This document shows positions 25,089 through 37,850 of a DNA stretch of 64,000 nucleotides, piece after piece; position 1 is the stretch's first letter, and each line of letters begins with the position of its first letter. The position numbers and the translations under genes are program-made. This stretch comes from Sphingobacteriales bacterium (lineage in GTDB: Bacteria; Bacteroidota; Bacteroidia; Chitinophagales; UBA2359), in contig JADJJT010000003.1 in assembly GCA_016706405.1 (NCBI GenBank), positions 844,501 through 908,500 on the forward strand, written 5' to 3'. The notes beneath the pieces were generated by a model. The model was not told the DNA's origin. It searched no databases and saw only the letters and a program-made list of their open reading frames with translations.

Positions 25089-26402
25089 TTATTTAGCCAC
25101 AGGTAATGCTACCAATGCTTTTAAAGACTCGAACGAAATAGATTTGGGTCGTACTATTGGTAAATTTAAGGCACGGCTCCAAACTAACGAAGCCAATACG
25201 CCCATTGCCCTTGAAACACCAAAAAGAACGGTATAAAAATTGTACTCGGTAACGCCGTAGTGCATAAGGGTTGCACCTGAATGGGCATCTACATTTGGCC
25301 ATGGATTTTTGGTACGGCTTTTTTCGCGGAGTAAATCGGGTGCAACCTCGTAAATTTTCCAAATGATATTTACAATTTCATCATCCGGAAAATATTTTTT
25401 GCAATAGTTTAGCTGTGCCATATAACGTGGGTCGGTAATGCGTAACACGGCATGTCCATATCCCGGAACTACTTTGCCCCGGTCAAGGGTTGCGGTTATA
25501 TAGTCGGCGATTTGTTGTTTTGACAGATTGCGGGTGCCTGTTTTTTCGACCATTTCTAAAACCCAGCGAATAACCTCTTGGTTTGCCAGGCCATGCAGCG
25601 GCCCCGCCAATGCGTTCATTCCTGCCGAAAATGCCAAATAAGCGTCTGCAAGGGTTGAACCTACCAAATGGGTTGTATTTGCCGATGCGTTTCCGCCTTC
25701 GTGGTCGGCATGAATAGTCATGTACAAGCGCATTAATTTTTTAAACTCAGGGTCGTTAATACCCATCATGTGTGCAAAATTGCCGGCCCAATCCAATTCA
25801 TTGTTTGGTGCAATATGTTTGCCGTCATGGTAGGTGCGTCTGTAAATATAGGCGGCCAAACGCGGAAGCCTTGCCAATAAATTCATTACATCTTCGTACA
25901 TGGGGTCCCAGTATTCTTTTCGGCCTATGCTTTTATATTTAGCAAAATACACCGAAGTTGGCTGCATGGCTAAGATGCCTTGGCTAAACTGAATCATAGG
26001 GTGGGTATCTAAAGGTAAAGTTTCAAGACCTTTAAATACATAGTCGGGAATTTCGCTTCGGCGCTGCCACTCTTTTGTTATAAACTCAACATCGGTTTGG
26101 GTGGGTAAGTCGCCAGTCAGCATAAGGTAAAAAATGCCTTCGGGCAAAGGTTGGTCATCGCCAGCAACTTTAGGCAGTAGCTCAATCAACTGTGGGATGG
26201 AGTAACCCCGAAAGCTAATACCTTCGGTTGCAGAAAGTTCGGAGGTTTCGGTAATCATGCTTAAAACATCGCGCGCACCATTTACAACTTGATCAATAGT
26301 AACTTGGTCAACAATTTCGTTGCCATACGCTTTAGTAAAAGCGCGCAGCTCTTCGGCTAAGGGTAGTGCTTTTTGGGCGAATTTTGCTTTCAATTGGTCC
26401 AT
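25089..26402 (-). CDS. gltA: Citrate synthase (eukaryotic-type)
   Basis: A 437 aa enzyme condensing acetyl-CoA and oxaloacetate in the TCA cycle. Seen: FRGYSIPQLIELLPK, PLPEGIFYLMLTGDLPT, the long DWAGNFAHMMG, TIHADHEGGNASANTTHLVG (catalytic-site His), AGPLHGLANQEVIRW (second His), VPGYGHAVLRITDPRY (third His), and PNVDAHSGATLMHYG (catalytic Asp region). The spacing is that of the mitochondrial-like type I group rather than the E. coli hexamer. Gene symbol is by function. It stands alone with its own terminator. Confidence 0.95.
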   Translation of the reverse strand: MDQLKAKFAQKALPLAEELRAFTKAYGNEIVDQVTIDQVVNGARDVLSMITETSELSATEGISFRGYSIPQLIELLPKVAGDDQPLPEGIFYLMLTGDLPTQTDVEFITKEWQRRSEIPDYVFKGLETLPLDTHPMIQFSQGILAMQPTSVYFAKYKSIGRKEYWDPMYEDVMNLLARLPRLAAYIYRRTYHDGKHIAPNNELDWAGNFAHMMGINDPEFKKLMRLYMTIHADHEGGNASANTTHLVGSTLADAYLAFSAGMNALAGPLHGLANQEVIRWVLEMVEKTGTRNLSKQQIADYITATLDRGKVVPGYGHAVLRITDPRYMAQLNYCKKYFPDDEIVNIIWKIYEVAPDLLREKSRTKNPWPNVDAHSGATLMHYGVTEYNFYTVLFGVSRAMGVLASLVWSRALNLPIVRPKSISFESLKALVALPVAK

Positions 26403-26951
26403 AATCCGGATAAATCAGTTAAGAAGAAAAGGGGGGTTAAAACCTACAAGTGGTTTAACTTGTTTCTTTGTGTAAAAAAATAAAATACAAATGCGTATAA
26501 AGCGTATGAACTAGGTATTTCGAATTTATTAGAAATCAGTAAAACTGCACTTTAATTTGTGTTAAGGATATAATACATTATAAAACAAAAAATCCGGAAA
26601 AAAGTTAAAAAGGTTTACTTAAAAAACTAGTGAGTTTTATGCTATTCCGGTATTTATTTTAAAAAAGGAGCGCAAAGTTAATTAAAACCAAATAATTAAT
26701 ATGCTCTATTACCTCAATTTATTGTCTGTTAAGGTTCTTTTTTAAGCAATAATGGCAAAAATTCATTTAAAACCACAAACAAAAAAGGGTTTAAAATAAA
26801 GTAAAATTTTTAATTAGAACTATTTTAACTTCTTAGGGTTTGACGAAGTCATAGTTTAAGACTAAGAATGATATTTTAAATTGGCAAAAAAAAAATCTGA
26901 ATAAAATTTCATTTTTTTTAGTTAAAAAGGCACAAATCCGGAAAAAGCTCG
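26403..26951. other. Long AT-rich divergent intergenic region
   Basis: The 674 bp between citrate synthase and the ECF sigma gene (26403-27076) has no open frame of note. It holds three TCCGGA palindromes (26404, 26592, 26937) and long A/T runs; no RNA gene was recognised. Citrate synthase control signals probably lie here, but I could not place them. Confidence 0.4.
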
Positions 26952-26959
26952 TAATTTTG
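26952..26959 (+). promoter_or_regulatory. Candidate -7 element (TAATTTTG) for the ECF sigma gene
   Basis: TAATTTTG matches TAnnTTTG, 117 bases before the ATG; no TTG at a good distance. Confidence 0.35.
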
Positions 26960-27076
26960 TATAACAGTTCAAACATTTCTTCTTTTTAAACTAATTTCTA
27001 TCGATACAGCTCTACTTAATTGATTAGGTCGCTCAGGCCAAATCATTATTGTTAAAAACATAAATCCGCGTTCATA

Positions 27077-27655
27077 ATGCAAACAAGGATAATTGGCGAC
27101 AATGAGCTGGTTAAAAGTTATATTGCTGGCGATGAAAATTCTTTGTCCGAGTTAGTAAATCGGTACAAAGATAGAGTTTATACGGCAATTTACATCTTCG
27201 TAAAAGATGAATTGTTAGCAGAAGATATTTTCCAAGACACTTTTATTAAGGTTATTGAAAATTTACGTCGTGGCAATTATTACGAAGATGGTAAATTTTT
27301 GCCTTGGGTTATGCGCATTGCCCATAATTTATGTGTTGATCATTACCGCAAAACTAAGCGCAACCCTACTATAATTAATAGCGAAGGGCAAGATGTTTTT
27401 AATTTTTTGCGCTTCGCCGAAGATACCCCACACGACGCAATAGCACGTATCGAAGCCAGCCAAAAGGTGCGGACACTTATTGAGGCATTACCCTCTGAAC
27501 AAAAAGAGGTAATAATGCTGCGCCATTATGCCGACCTTAGTTTCAAAGAAATTGCCGACATTACCCAGGTAAGTATTAATACTGCGTTAGGCCGTATGCG
27601 TTATGCACTTATAAATATTAGAAAAATGATTTCGGAACAACAAATTGTACTGTAA
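27077..27655 (+). CDS. ECF-type RNA polymerase sigma factor
   Basis: A 192 aa sigma-70 family protein of normal ECF length. Region 2 spans about 20-90: RYKDRVYTAIYIFVKDELLA, EDIFQDTFIKVIENL, FLPWVMRIAHNLCVDHYRK. Region 4 spans about 130-185: LPSEQKEVIMLRHYADLSF, KEIADITQVSINTALGRMRY. There is no linked anti-sigma membrane gene, which is common for the Bacteroidota group that acts without one. It precedes the giant surface gene but is separated by a strong terminator, so direct co-transcription is unlikely. Confidence 0.93.
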   Translation: MQTRIIGDNELVKSYIAGDENSLSELVNRYKDRVYTAIYIFVKDELLAEDIFQDTFIKVIENLRRGNYYEDGKFLPWVMRIAHNLCVDHYRKTKRNPTIINSEGQDVFNFLRFAEDTPHDAIARIEASQKVRTLIEALPSEQKEVIMLRHYADLSFKEIADITQVSINTALGRMRYALINIRKMISEQQIVL

Positions 27656-27716
27656 AATTTCTGCCCCCCCCTCTTCCTGAAAACGCAATTTGCTTTATTT
27701 TCTATTCTTTAAAACT

Positions 27717-27750
27717 AACCGCTATTGTAATCACCATGACAATAGCGGTT
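27717..27750 (+). terminator. Rho-independent terminator of the ECF sigma gene
   Basis: A perfect 12 bp stem AACCGCTATTGT (27717-27728) with ACAATAGCGGTT (27739-27750), loop of 10, followed by six T. Confidence 0.85.
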
Positions 27751-28020
27751 TTTTTCATGTAGCTACCTACATAGTACTGCAGGATAAATCAAGGTAAAGG
27801 AGATGGCAACCTGTATTTAACCTTTAACGTTTAATTTATAAGGTAATAATCATAAATTTTAATCAAAAATAGCAAGCATGAATATAGTCAGTTGAGGTTT
27901 CAGCCCCAATTCATATAAATAAGGCGAACAAGTTTTCAACCTTCATTTATACTTATATTATGTCACCCAATGTCCTTAAACAATTAAATAATTGAAAATC
28001 GTAGTTTCCTTTCAAAAAAT
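27751..28020. other. Spacer upstream of the giant surface gene
   Basis: Most of the 432 bp between the ECF sigma and the giant gene (27656-28087). Apart from the terminator and promoter listed I see nothing specific in it. Confidence 0.4.
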
Positions 28021-28049
28021 TTGTTTTTCAATTAAGTTTTGTACTTTTG
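28021..28049 (+). promoter_or_regulatory. Promoter of the giant surface gene (TTG-N18-TACTTTTG)
   Basis: TTG (28021-28023) and TACTTTTG (28042-28049) are 18 bases apart, a close fit to the Bacteroidota promoter. It lies within an upstream extension of the reading frame, and so selects the ATG at 28088, 38 bases further on, as the start. Confidence 0.6.
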
Positions 28050-31000
28050 TTAGTCTTTTTGTTAATAAAAAAATTAAAATAATAGATATGAAAAAAACAA
28101 TTACATTATTCGCGTTTTTAACAGTTTTAACAATTTTTCCGTTTTTAACTGCATTTAGTCAATGTGGTTGCTCGTCTATTACCTTTTTAGGTGACCCAAT
28201 CCCATCTGGCTCTGATTTTACAGTAAGTGCCGATATTTGTTTTGGTGGCAACGCCTGCCCCGGCGGTGGTGCCTTTGGCGACAGCTACGGTGTAATTATA
28301 AATTTTACCGGCGCCAACGTAACAGCAGCAACGCCAAGTATAACCAACCCAATAAGCAGTGTTACCTTAAACGCATCTGGTGTGGGTACAAACAACATCC
28401 AATACGGCAATCCTTTCTTCCCAATTATTCCACCCTTTCACGATGCCGTTCTTGATGGCGCGCAACTTTGCTATACCGTAAGTTTCACCTTCGATGCCTA
28501 CCCATCTGCATGGTCAGGAGGTGGGCAAGAAGTGGGCAACTGCTTTGGCAATAATCTATTTACCCCCTTCTGCCCCGATAACGCTGGCACGCCAAGTCCG
28601 GCCGGCCCACTAACCGTTTGTTTTAACGATGCCTCTCAAACCATAGACGCCACAGGTTTTACCCTTCACAATACCCCAAACGCATGTATAGGCTGGGGCT
28701 TGTGGGTGATGAACGACCCACTTGGCGTTTACACCGGCAATCCCGGAGTTTCCGGAATTGGCACCCCGCCATCCGGGGGTGACCCTAACAGCGACCCTAA
28801 TTTTGATGGCCTCATAGGTACAGGTACAACATTAAATATTCCGGCACTTAACAACGGTGTAACTTATCAAATTTGTGGCTTGACGCTTAGCGATTGCGTA
28901 GCAAATCCGGCTCAATACGACCCTACCTGCTTCGATGTTAGTAATGTATGTGTAGAGGTATTTATGAACACACAAATCCAAATTGTACCCATTGCCATTA
29001 ACTGCGACGAAGACTTTTGTGATGACTGCCTCGAATACAATGTGTTAATAGCCGGAGGCGATGCCGAAGCAAATGGCACTACTTATAGCGTTGATATTGA
29101 TGTAAATGGCACAGTTACCACCGTAACAGGCGTTAATGATGGCGATATAATAACCATTGGCAACATAACAAACCCAGGCTCGGTACCCGTAGGTGCCGGC
29201 ACCATAAGCATAACTGTAACCGATGCCGCTGGCTGCACCCAAACCTTTTCGCCATCAATTCCCCTTGATGGAGACGACTACTGTGGAAATACCTGCGGTG
29301 CCGATGCCGGAACCGTAACCGTAACCATTACCGGCGACACCAAAGATGCCGGTGTTTACGACGGCTCAATAGACCCTACCTCAACTGTAGGCCCTTTTAT
29401 TTTGTGTTTTACCGATGGCCTCGAGTTAATGTCAAATATGGACTTTACCGAGCCGCCCACAGGACCCGACCCTGGCATGTCGTATTCTATAAACGAAGGC
29501 TTTCCGGTTGCAGCACTACTCGACCAAGACCCCAAATGGACAGGTATATTTTGGACAGGAGAACTAACCATAACCTCAGACCCCTACCTTAATAATACCT
29601 ACCAAAATACCATGCACCTAATAAGAACCTGCTTTTTAAACGCAAAACAATTCCCCTACAATGGCGACCCCAACGATTTTCCCGATAATACTATTTATTA
29701 TGTACCCTATGTTGGCGACTGTACCAGTTGCCCCAATTTAGATTCCAACGGCGATGGTTGTTACGACTATAACGGCGCCGTGGGCATAACCTACTTAAAC
29801 CCCATTATTGCCATAGGCAACCAAACCTGCCGGGGATTAGAACTTACTTTTTTGGGTGGTTATCCCGAATTTTACGGTGGCCTATACACTATTGACCTTA
29901 TGTCGAACGGAAACCCAATTGCCGAGGACTTAACCACAGGATACGGCGGTAAATTATTGGTCGAAGACCTCAATTACGGCGAGTCTATAGGTATTAGTGT
30001 GGTTGACCCACAAGGTTGCGACCAGGTACTACCTATTCAAACTTATATTTTCCAAGAGCCTACCGTGAGTTTTACTGCGATGGACAATGCTTATTGTAGC
30101 CAAGAAGCACCAGTTGCATTAACCGGAAATCCCCTACCCGGAACCGCTCCCCCTAATGTGTCTTACACCGTAACCATTTACCGCGACACAGCCCCCAACC
30201 AAAACAGTTTTGAAATCACCGACAATACCAATACCGTTGTTTACTCGCGCTCAGGCAGTCAAATTTCTTCGTACCCCAGCTACCCCGAAAATAAAGCGGT
30301 ATTTAACACCGGGCCTTTACCCGCATCAGGTTGCCCCTACACTTTTAAAATTAATGATAGCGGCGGAAACGGACAAGCTGTGTGCATAAATAACCAAGCA
30401 ACCGGTGGATACATAATTTACGACAATATATCGGGGCAGTTTTGGCCCCCAACAGGACCCGAAATTGGCAACTGGGGTGCAAGCGATACTTGGCTCTTAG
30501 GCTGCCCCCCCGACCATATACTTACCGCCTCTTTTGTAGGCCCAGGTATAACCGACAACACAGACGGCACAGCCACCTTCAATCCTAATATTGCCGGCCC
30601 AGGTATCCATACAATTTGTTACAACCTAACTTACGACGGTTTATGCGATTTCCAATCGTGCCAAACAATTGAGGTTACAGCCCAACCCGTTATTAACCCC
30701 ATCAACGATATTACCGTTTGCTACCCTCCCGGCCAATTATTCAATTTAACCACTATTCCACTAACAGGTGCATTTTTAGGCATAGCTACCCTTGAATGGC
30801 TTAATGATAATAGCGGCTCGCCGGGTACACCCGTAGCTAACCCAACAGCTGTACCAACTGGCACCTATTGGCTTAGGGCCACCACAACTGCAACTACCGA
30901 TGCTACCGAAACGTGTGTAGCTGTAGATCAGTTTAGCGTCATCGTATCAAGCACACCCGTTATAAACCCAATACCCCCACAAGAAGACTGCGAACAATTT

Positions 31001-31224
31001 GATTTAACAACAACTCCACTTATTGACGCAAATGGGTTAAATTATGCAACTGCCATTATTACTTTTTACGAAGATGATGGAGGAGGAGGTTTAGGTGCAC
31101 CGGCCACCAACCCAACAACTATATCCGGAGATTATCATGTAATTGTTGATTTTTTTGGATGTGCCGATACTGCTGTCTTCACCGTAACAGTAAACCCAGC
31201 ACCTCCGGCCCCAATAATTTCCGG

Positions 31225-31925
31225 AACACTAAATGTTTGCCTAACAAATGCCAGCACTATCTTAGATGCCGGTGCAGGCTACGCAACTTATCAATGGTCG
31301 GCATCTAACGGCGGCACCATTAGCGGTGCAACAAACATGCAAACCATTACAGCCACCAGTGCAGGCGATTACACCGTAATTGTAACAGATGCAAATGGCT
31401 GTCAAAATACAGCTACTGTAACAGTAGGCACCTTCCCCGACCCTGGCGCGGTTATTATTGGCAGTGCATCGTTTTGCTTAGGGCAATCGACAACCCTTGA
31501 TGCCGGTGCCGGATGGGCAACCTACAGTTGGGCAGCAACCAACGGAGGCAATATAACAACAGGCACAAACAGCCAAACCATAACAGTTGATGCCTCGGGA
31601 ACTTATACCGTAACTGTTACCGATGCTGTTACCGGATGCCAAGACATTGCAAGTATTGATGTTACAGAAACAACAGGACTAACCCCAATAATTGGCGGCG
31701 ACCTATCAATCTGTGTCAGCGATGGCACAACAATCCTTGATGCTGGCTCAGGTTATGCCACTTATACATGGGCTGCCTCAGGTGGGGGCAATATTAGCGG
31801 TGGCACAAACGGCCAAACTATTACCGCAACCACAACCGGCAATTATAGTGTTACGGTTACCGATGCCTCTGGGTGCTCGGGCAGTACCACCGTAGCTGTA
31901 ACGGTTAGCCCCAACCCAACGGCGG
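31225..31925 (+). repeat. Three tandem PKD/Ig-like repeats, about 233 bp each
   Basis: Three consecutive coding units starting near 31225, 31458 and 31692. Each reads with a Cys early, then L-D-A-G-x-G/W-Y-A-T-Y-x-W, x-x-G-G-x-I-S/T-G-x-T-N-x-Q-T-I-T, and T-V-T-V-T-D-A-x-G-C. Each is a beta-sandwich module of the giant surface protein. Confidence 0.75.
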
Positions 31926-33080
31926 CTATTATACCCACTGGCTCAACATATTTGTGCACGGGTGGCAATGTAAACCTAACTGCATCGGGCGGGGGCAATT
32001 ACAGTTGGTCGCCTGGTGGGCAATCAACGGCATCAATAACCGTAAGCACAGGTGGCACCTACACTGTTACCGTTACTGACCCTGTTAGCGGCTGCACCGA
32101 TGTTGAAAGCGTAATTGCAACTGAAATAAACGTACAAGCAACGGCAGTAGCCGCTGCACAAAACTGTACCGGCACCGGCACTAGTATCGATGTTACCCCA
32201 TCAGGCGGTACTGGTGGCGGCTATAATTTTACCTGGAGCGATGGCAGCATTGGCAACGTTGAAGACCCAACCAATTTGCAATACGGCCAAACCTATACCG
32301 TTACCGTTACCGATATAACAACCGGATGCTTTATTGTAGCATCGGCCACTACGGTTGCAGCTCCTGTTCAGGCAAGTATTGGCACTACTACCAACGCTAC
32401 CTGTAATGGCGCTAACGATGGCAGCATAACCATTAATGTAATAGGAGGAAAAGCACCAATTACCTATACTTGGGCTGGCCCCGAAAACCCGGGCAATACC
32501 GGCAACGCATCCGGATTAAACCCCGGCGACTATTCCGTAACTGTTACTGATGGTGATGGATGTACCGTTTTACTCGGCCCAATAACCATTACCGACCCTC
32601 CTTTGCTAACATGGTCAGTTCCAACCGATATTACGATATGTCCTGGCCAAAGTGTAGTCTTTAGCGATTATAATGGCCCAAGCGGTGGCGGAACCTACTC
32701 GTGGTACAAAAACAGTTTTCCACCCACAGGCTTATTAGTTATTGCCGACAACCCAAGCAGCAATACCACTTATTATGTAGTTTATACTGAAGGAACATGC
32801 AGCGAACAAACAACCGTTAATTTAATTATTGACGCAGCTCCAAGCTTTACCATCACCGAAAACCCAATACTTGCCTGCCAAGGTAATAATATAATTTTTA
32901 GCAACTACAACGGCCCCGAACCTGGCACATTCACTTGGTACGATGCCCCAATACCCGGGGGTAATATTGTTACAAATATTACGGCAAGTACTAATGCGAC
33001 CTATTATGTATTGTACGATATTAATGGTTGTACTAATACAACTTCTGTTGATGTGCAAGTTACTCCACTGCCTACGCTAA

Positions 33081-36000
33081 CTATTACTCCGCCGAGTACT
33101 TTATGCTCAAGCAGTGCCGATGGCAATTCATCAATTAATTTAGACGATTGGATTACGGCAAGTACTCCGGGAACTTGGAGTGGCACAATACCGCCCGGAG
33201 CCTCCGGAAGTTTCCCAAATATTGATTTTGACAGTGTTACGCCGGGTGTTTATTCCTTTACCTACACCATAAACGCAGCACCTTGCTCGGCAGTTACAGG
33301 CGTAATTAATGTTTCGGTCATAAACTGTCAATGTCCCGATGTTAGTGTTGTTCCTGTTTTAGAAGTTTGTGGCAGCGTAACTCAAGGATTAATTGACCTT
33401 ACTGCCGAGGCACAACTGACTACCGAGCCGGGCACATGGGTGGTTTTTGACGACAACAACGCCACTTGGCCAGTTCAAATTTTGCCCGGAGCCTTTTTAG
33501 ACGCAACAAGTGCAACACCTGGCACTTACATTTTACACTACGAATTAGATAATCCCGACCCCGACCCCAATTGCCCACCTTTTGGCGAAACAACGGTAAA
33601 TGTTTATGCCCCACCTTTTGCCGGTACAGATGCAACACTTGATTTGTGTAGCAATGATAACACCACTTACAATCTAATTAACAGTATTTTTGATGGCGAT
33701 TTAGGTGGCACATGGTCGCTTGATCCTTCTAGCGATTACAACCCCGGAGCAGCATTTACACCTGCCACCGGCGAACTTAACCCCAATGGTTTAGCAGCAG
33801 GTACTTTAATATTTTTATACTCGGTCAACCCAACTGACCCGCTTTCTCCTTGCTTATCGGACTATGCCCTGCTAACTGTAAATATTAGTTTGCCCGGAAA
33901 CGCAGGCACTGCTACGCCACTAACTACCTGTAATACTGGCGCATCGGTAGTTGATTTATTTGCACAACTTACTGGCGAATCTGCAGGCGGAATATGGACA
34001 GTCTCTTCCGGAAGCCCTGGCGCTAATTTTAATGCCGGTGCCGGAACCTTCAACCCTAACGGCTTGTCGGGTGTGTTTGATTTTACTTATAGTCTTGGAG
34101 CAAACGGAGTTTGTCCGGCCACTTCAGCAACCGTAAGTATTACGGTAAATATAGCGCCTTCGGCAACAATAACCGCGCCCAATCAAGCTATGTGCAACAG
34201 CAGCGGCTATACACCAAATAGCTTAAACTTTACTACTTTAATTACTGCTGGTGACCTTACTGGCACCTGGACGGCCATAACACCTGGCGCGCCGGTAGGT
34301 TTCCCCAATGTAAGTTTTGACGGCACCACTCCCGGCGATTTTGTTTATCAATATTGTACGGGCATAGCAGTTGCACCATGTACCAACCCTTGCTATCAGA
34401 TTACGGTTTCGGTGGTCGATTGCAGCTGCCCTATTGTTGCATCTTTATCCATTCCTAACCAATGCAATGATAATTTAAATTTAGATTTGGATAATTATTT
34501 GGCTGTGGGTGCAGCCCCCGGTACTTGGTCGTTAGGTATTACCCCCCCTGGAAGTACTGCAATTATTAATGCGGCTACCGGTGTTATTACCGGATCCGGA
34601 ACCCCAGCAGGTGCATATCAGGTTATTTACACCTTATCATCACCAAAACCCGGTTGCCCCTCCAGTTCTTCACAAAGTATTACCTTAATTCAAGCCCCAT
34701 TTGCAGGCAACGATAATTCACAAAGCTATTGCACCGATATTGCTTCAGTTAATTTGATAAGCTTATTGCCCGGAGCAAACCCATTAGGCACCTGGGCATT
34801 AATAAGCGGTACTGCTGATGCTGGTGTATTTAATGCGGCTGCGGGAACTTTAAACCCAAGCCTACAAACAACTGCTACTACATTGGTTATTTCCTATACT
34901 GTAGCCGGCACAAGCCCCTGTACTGATGCCGTTGGAAGCTTAACCATTTCCATTATTTTAGCTCCGGAAGCCGGAACTGGATCAACTATTGACGTGTGTA
35001 GCAACGATAATACCATAGTAAACCTTGGAACTCTTTTGACAGGTGAAGATTTAGGTGGCACTTGGACTTTACAATCCGGAAGTCCAATACCCGGGTCCTT
35101 TAATGCAGCAGCCGGAACATTTAATCCCGCTGGCCAGTCTGGAGGCGCTTATGTATTCCAATACGAAGCCGTTGGTTGTGGTCTTACCGATCTGGAAACC
35201 GTTACCATTAATATTACGCCTGCGCCCGATGCGGGAGTTGGTGGCGGCACCACGGCATGCAATAACGATGCCACGCCAATAGACCTAACTACGTTGGTAA
35301 CGGGCTACACCCCCGGCGGCACCTGGGTTAGCGGCAGCAGTTTTACCCCACAAGGGCAAGCTGCGGGCATCTATACTTTTGACTATGTACTTAACGACCC
35401 CAACTGCGGCAACGATATAGCCACCGTTACCGTTGAAGTGTTTGCCCAACCCCAAGCCACTGTTACCAATACCGCTACTATTTGCAATGCTGTTGCCGAT
35501 GGCTCGGTGCTTAATTTTAATGCCTTAATAACAGCAGGTGCTACCAACGGCACTTGGACGGCAGTTACACCCGGCGCGCCTGCCGTAGCAGGTGGCACAG
35601 CCGATTTTGACGGCCTAACCCCCGGCACCTACAACTATACTTATACCCTGACAGGTACAGCCCCTTGCAGCAATGTTACCTATGCCGTTGCCGTTATTGT
35701 TGAAAACTGTGCCTGCCCAAGTCCAACGACGAGCACACCCCCAGTACTTTGCAACGATGCCGCAACCCTCGATTTATCAACCCTTACCTTGCCCACCACC
35801 GACCCAGGTGCGTGGAGTATTGAAAGTCAGCCCGGCGGCGGAACAGCCAGCCTTGTCGGCAACAATTTTGCCGCCACCGGCTCGGCGGCTGGTAATTACG
35901 TGGTGCGCTACACTTTGGTTCCGCCCCCCCTTGACCCCAACTGCCCCCCCTATACCGAACAAACCATTACCCTTAATGCCCCGCCAAATGCCGGCACCAA

Positions 36001-37850
36001 TGGCTCAACCACCGCTTGTAACGACCAAGTTGCCCCCTTAGATTTGTTTGCCCTGCTGGGCGGTACACCACAAACCGGCGGCAACTGGACAAATAATAAT
36101 GGTGCCTCTAATTTTAACGCTGCCTTAGGGAATTGGACTGTTTTAAACCATGCTGCCGGAACATATACCTTCACCTACACAATAATTGGCACAGCCCCCT
36201 GCCCCAATGCAAGTGCTACGGTAAGTATTACCATTAGTGCTAAACCACAAGTAGCCCTAACTCCACCGCTATAAGCCCTGCAATACCGCCCCCGAAGGCT
36301 CGACGCTTGATTTTAACACCTTAGTAACACAAGGCAGTGGCGGCATCTGGACGGTGGTAACCCCAGGCGCACCCGCCCCTGATGGCGCAGGTATTGCCGA
36401 TTTTGTAGGCTTGGCAGCTAATAGCCAATGGACTTACGAGTATTGCTTAGACGACCCAAGCGGCACTTGTACCCCAACTTGCCAACAAATAACTATTACC
36501 GTACAAAACTGCCTCTGCCCCGATTTGACCATAACCAATCCGGGCAATATATGCAATACTGCGGGAACAATAGATTTGGCAGCCTTAAAAATTACGCCCG
36601 AAGCCGGAACGTTTACCATTACCAACGAGCCAATTGGCAGCAGCGTTTCTATTGCAGGAAACACCTTAAATATTTCCGGAACCGTTGCAGGTAGTTATAC
36701 CCTGACCTTTACCCTTACTACCCCCAAAGCCCGGATGTCCCGATAAAATTGATTTGCCTTTCCAAATTGATGCAACTGTTAATGCAGGCACGCCAACCGA
36801 TATTGATTTGTGCAGCACCGACAGTAGTTTAGATTTGTACGGCCAGCTAACGGCAGAAACAGCAGGCGGTACTTGGACGGTAGCATCCGGAAACCCAGGT
36901 GCCAATTTTAATGCCGGAGCGGGCAGTTTAAATCCATCCGGATTAAATGGTGCTTTCTCGTTTACTTATACCATCAACTCGGCACTTGGCATTTGCCCCT
37001 CAGCCAACAGTACGGTGAACGTAAATATTGCCTTAGCCCAAACGGCTTCGTTAAGCGCGGCCGGCGACCAGGTTTGCAACAATACCGCCGATGGCAACGC
37101 TGCGCTAAATATCAACAGCTATTTGGCTGGCGGCAGCTATACGGGTGGAACGTGGACAACCGCCGATGCAGGCCCACTACTTACCCCAACCTCGACTTTA
37201 ACGGCTACGCCCCCGGCACCTACACCTACACCTACACGATTGACAACGGTGCGCCTTGTACCGATGTGTTGTTAGATTTTGAAGTGATAGTTCAGGATTG
37301 CTCTTGCCCCGATGTATCGACCACCAAACCTGCCGATGCCTGCAACGATGCCGCTTCTATTGACCTGAATGCCTACAAACTGACTGCAGAAGCGGGCACC
37401 TGGACAATTACCAACGCGCCAGCAGGCAGCACAGCTACTATTACCGGAGGCAATAATTTAAACCTTAATGCCACCCCGGCGGGCAATTACGAGCTTACCT
37501 TTACTTTGACCACGCCCAAAGCCGGCTGCCCCGACCAATCGGTGCAAACCATTACCATACAAGACGCACCCACTGCCGGCACCGCTGCCGCAACTGCCGT
37601 CTGTGTTGGCGATGCCACCCCCATACAACTTAACACCTTACTGACTGCCGAAGATGCGGGCGGCACATGGACACTTGCTACTGGCAGTCCAACACCCGAT
37701 GCCGGCACCTTTAACGCAGGAACTGGCATATTTACGGCTGCTACTAACGCGGCGGGCGATTATGCGTTTACCTACACCGTTACTGGCATAGCCCCTTGTG
37801 CAGCTGCAACGGCTACCGTAACGGTAACAATTGGCAGTTTGGCTGTGCCT
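33081..37850 (+). repeat. A-B-C three-module super-repeat, five cycles
   Basis: Module A opens with C-N-x-x-A-D-G-S-x-L-N-F and has G-T-W-T-A-V-T-P-G-A-P, F-D-G-x-T-P-G and Y-T-Y-T, ending in a C-x-C-P hinge. Module B opens C-N-D, has P-G-T-W-S-I and G-x-A-G-x-Y-x-V-x-Y-T-L, then P-x-P-G-C-P and Q-T-I-T-L-x-A-P. Module C opens A-G-T, has C-x-N-D, L-x-x-L-L-T-G-E-x-x-G-G-T-W, F-N-A-A-A-G-T-x-N-P and P-C. Module A begins near 33.08, 34.17, 35.46, 36.25 and 37.05 kb; C is present one to three times per cycle. The hinge in successive cycles reads CQCP, CSCP, CACP, CLCP and CSCP. Confidence 0.75.
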
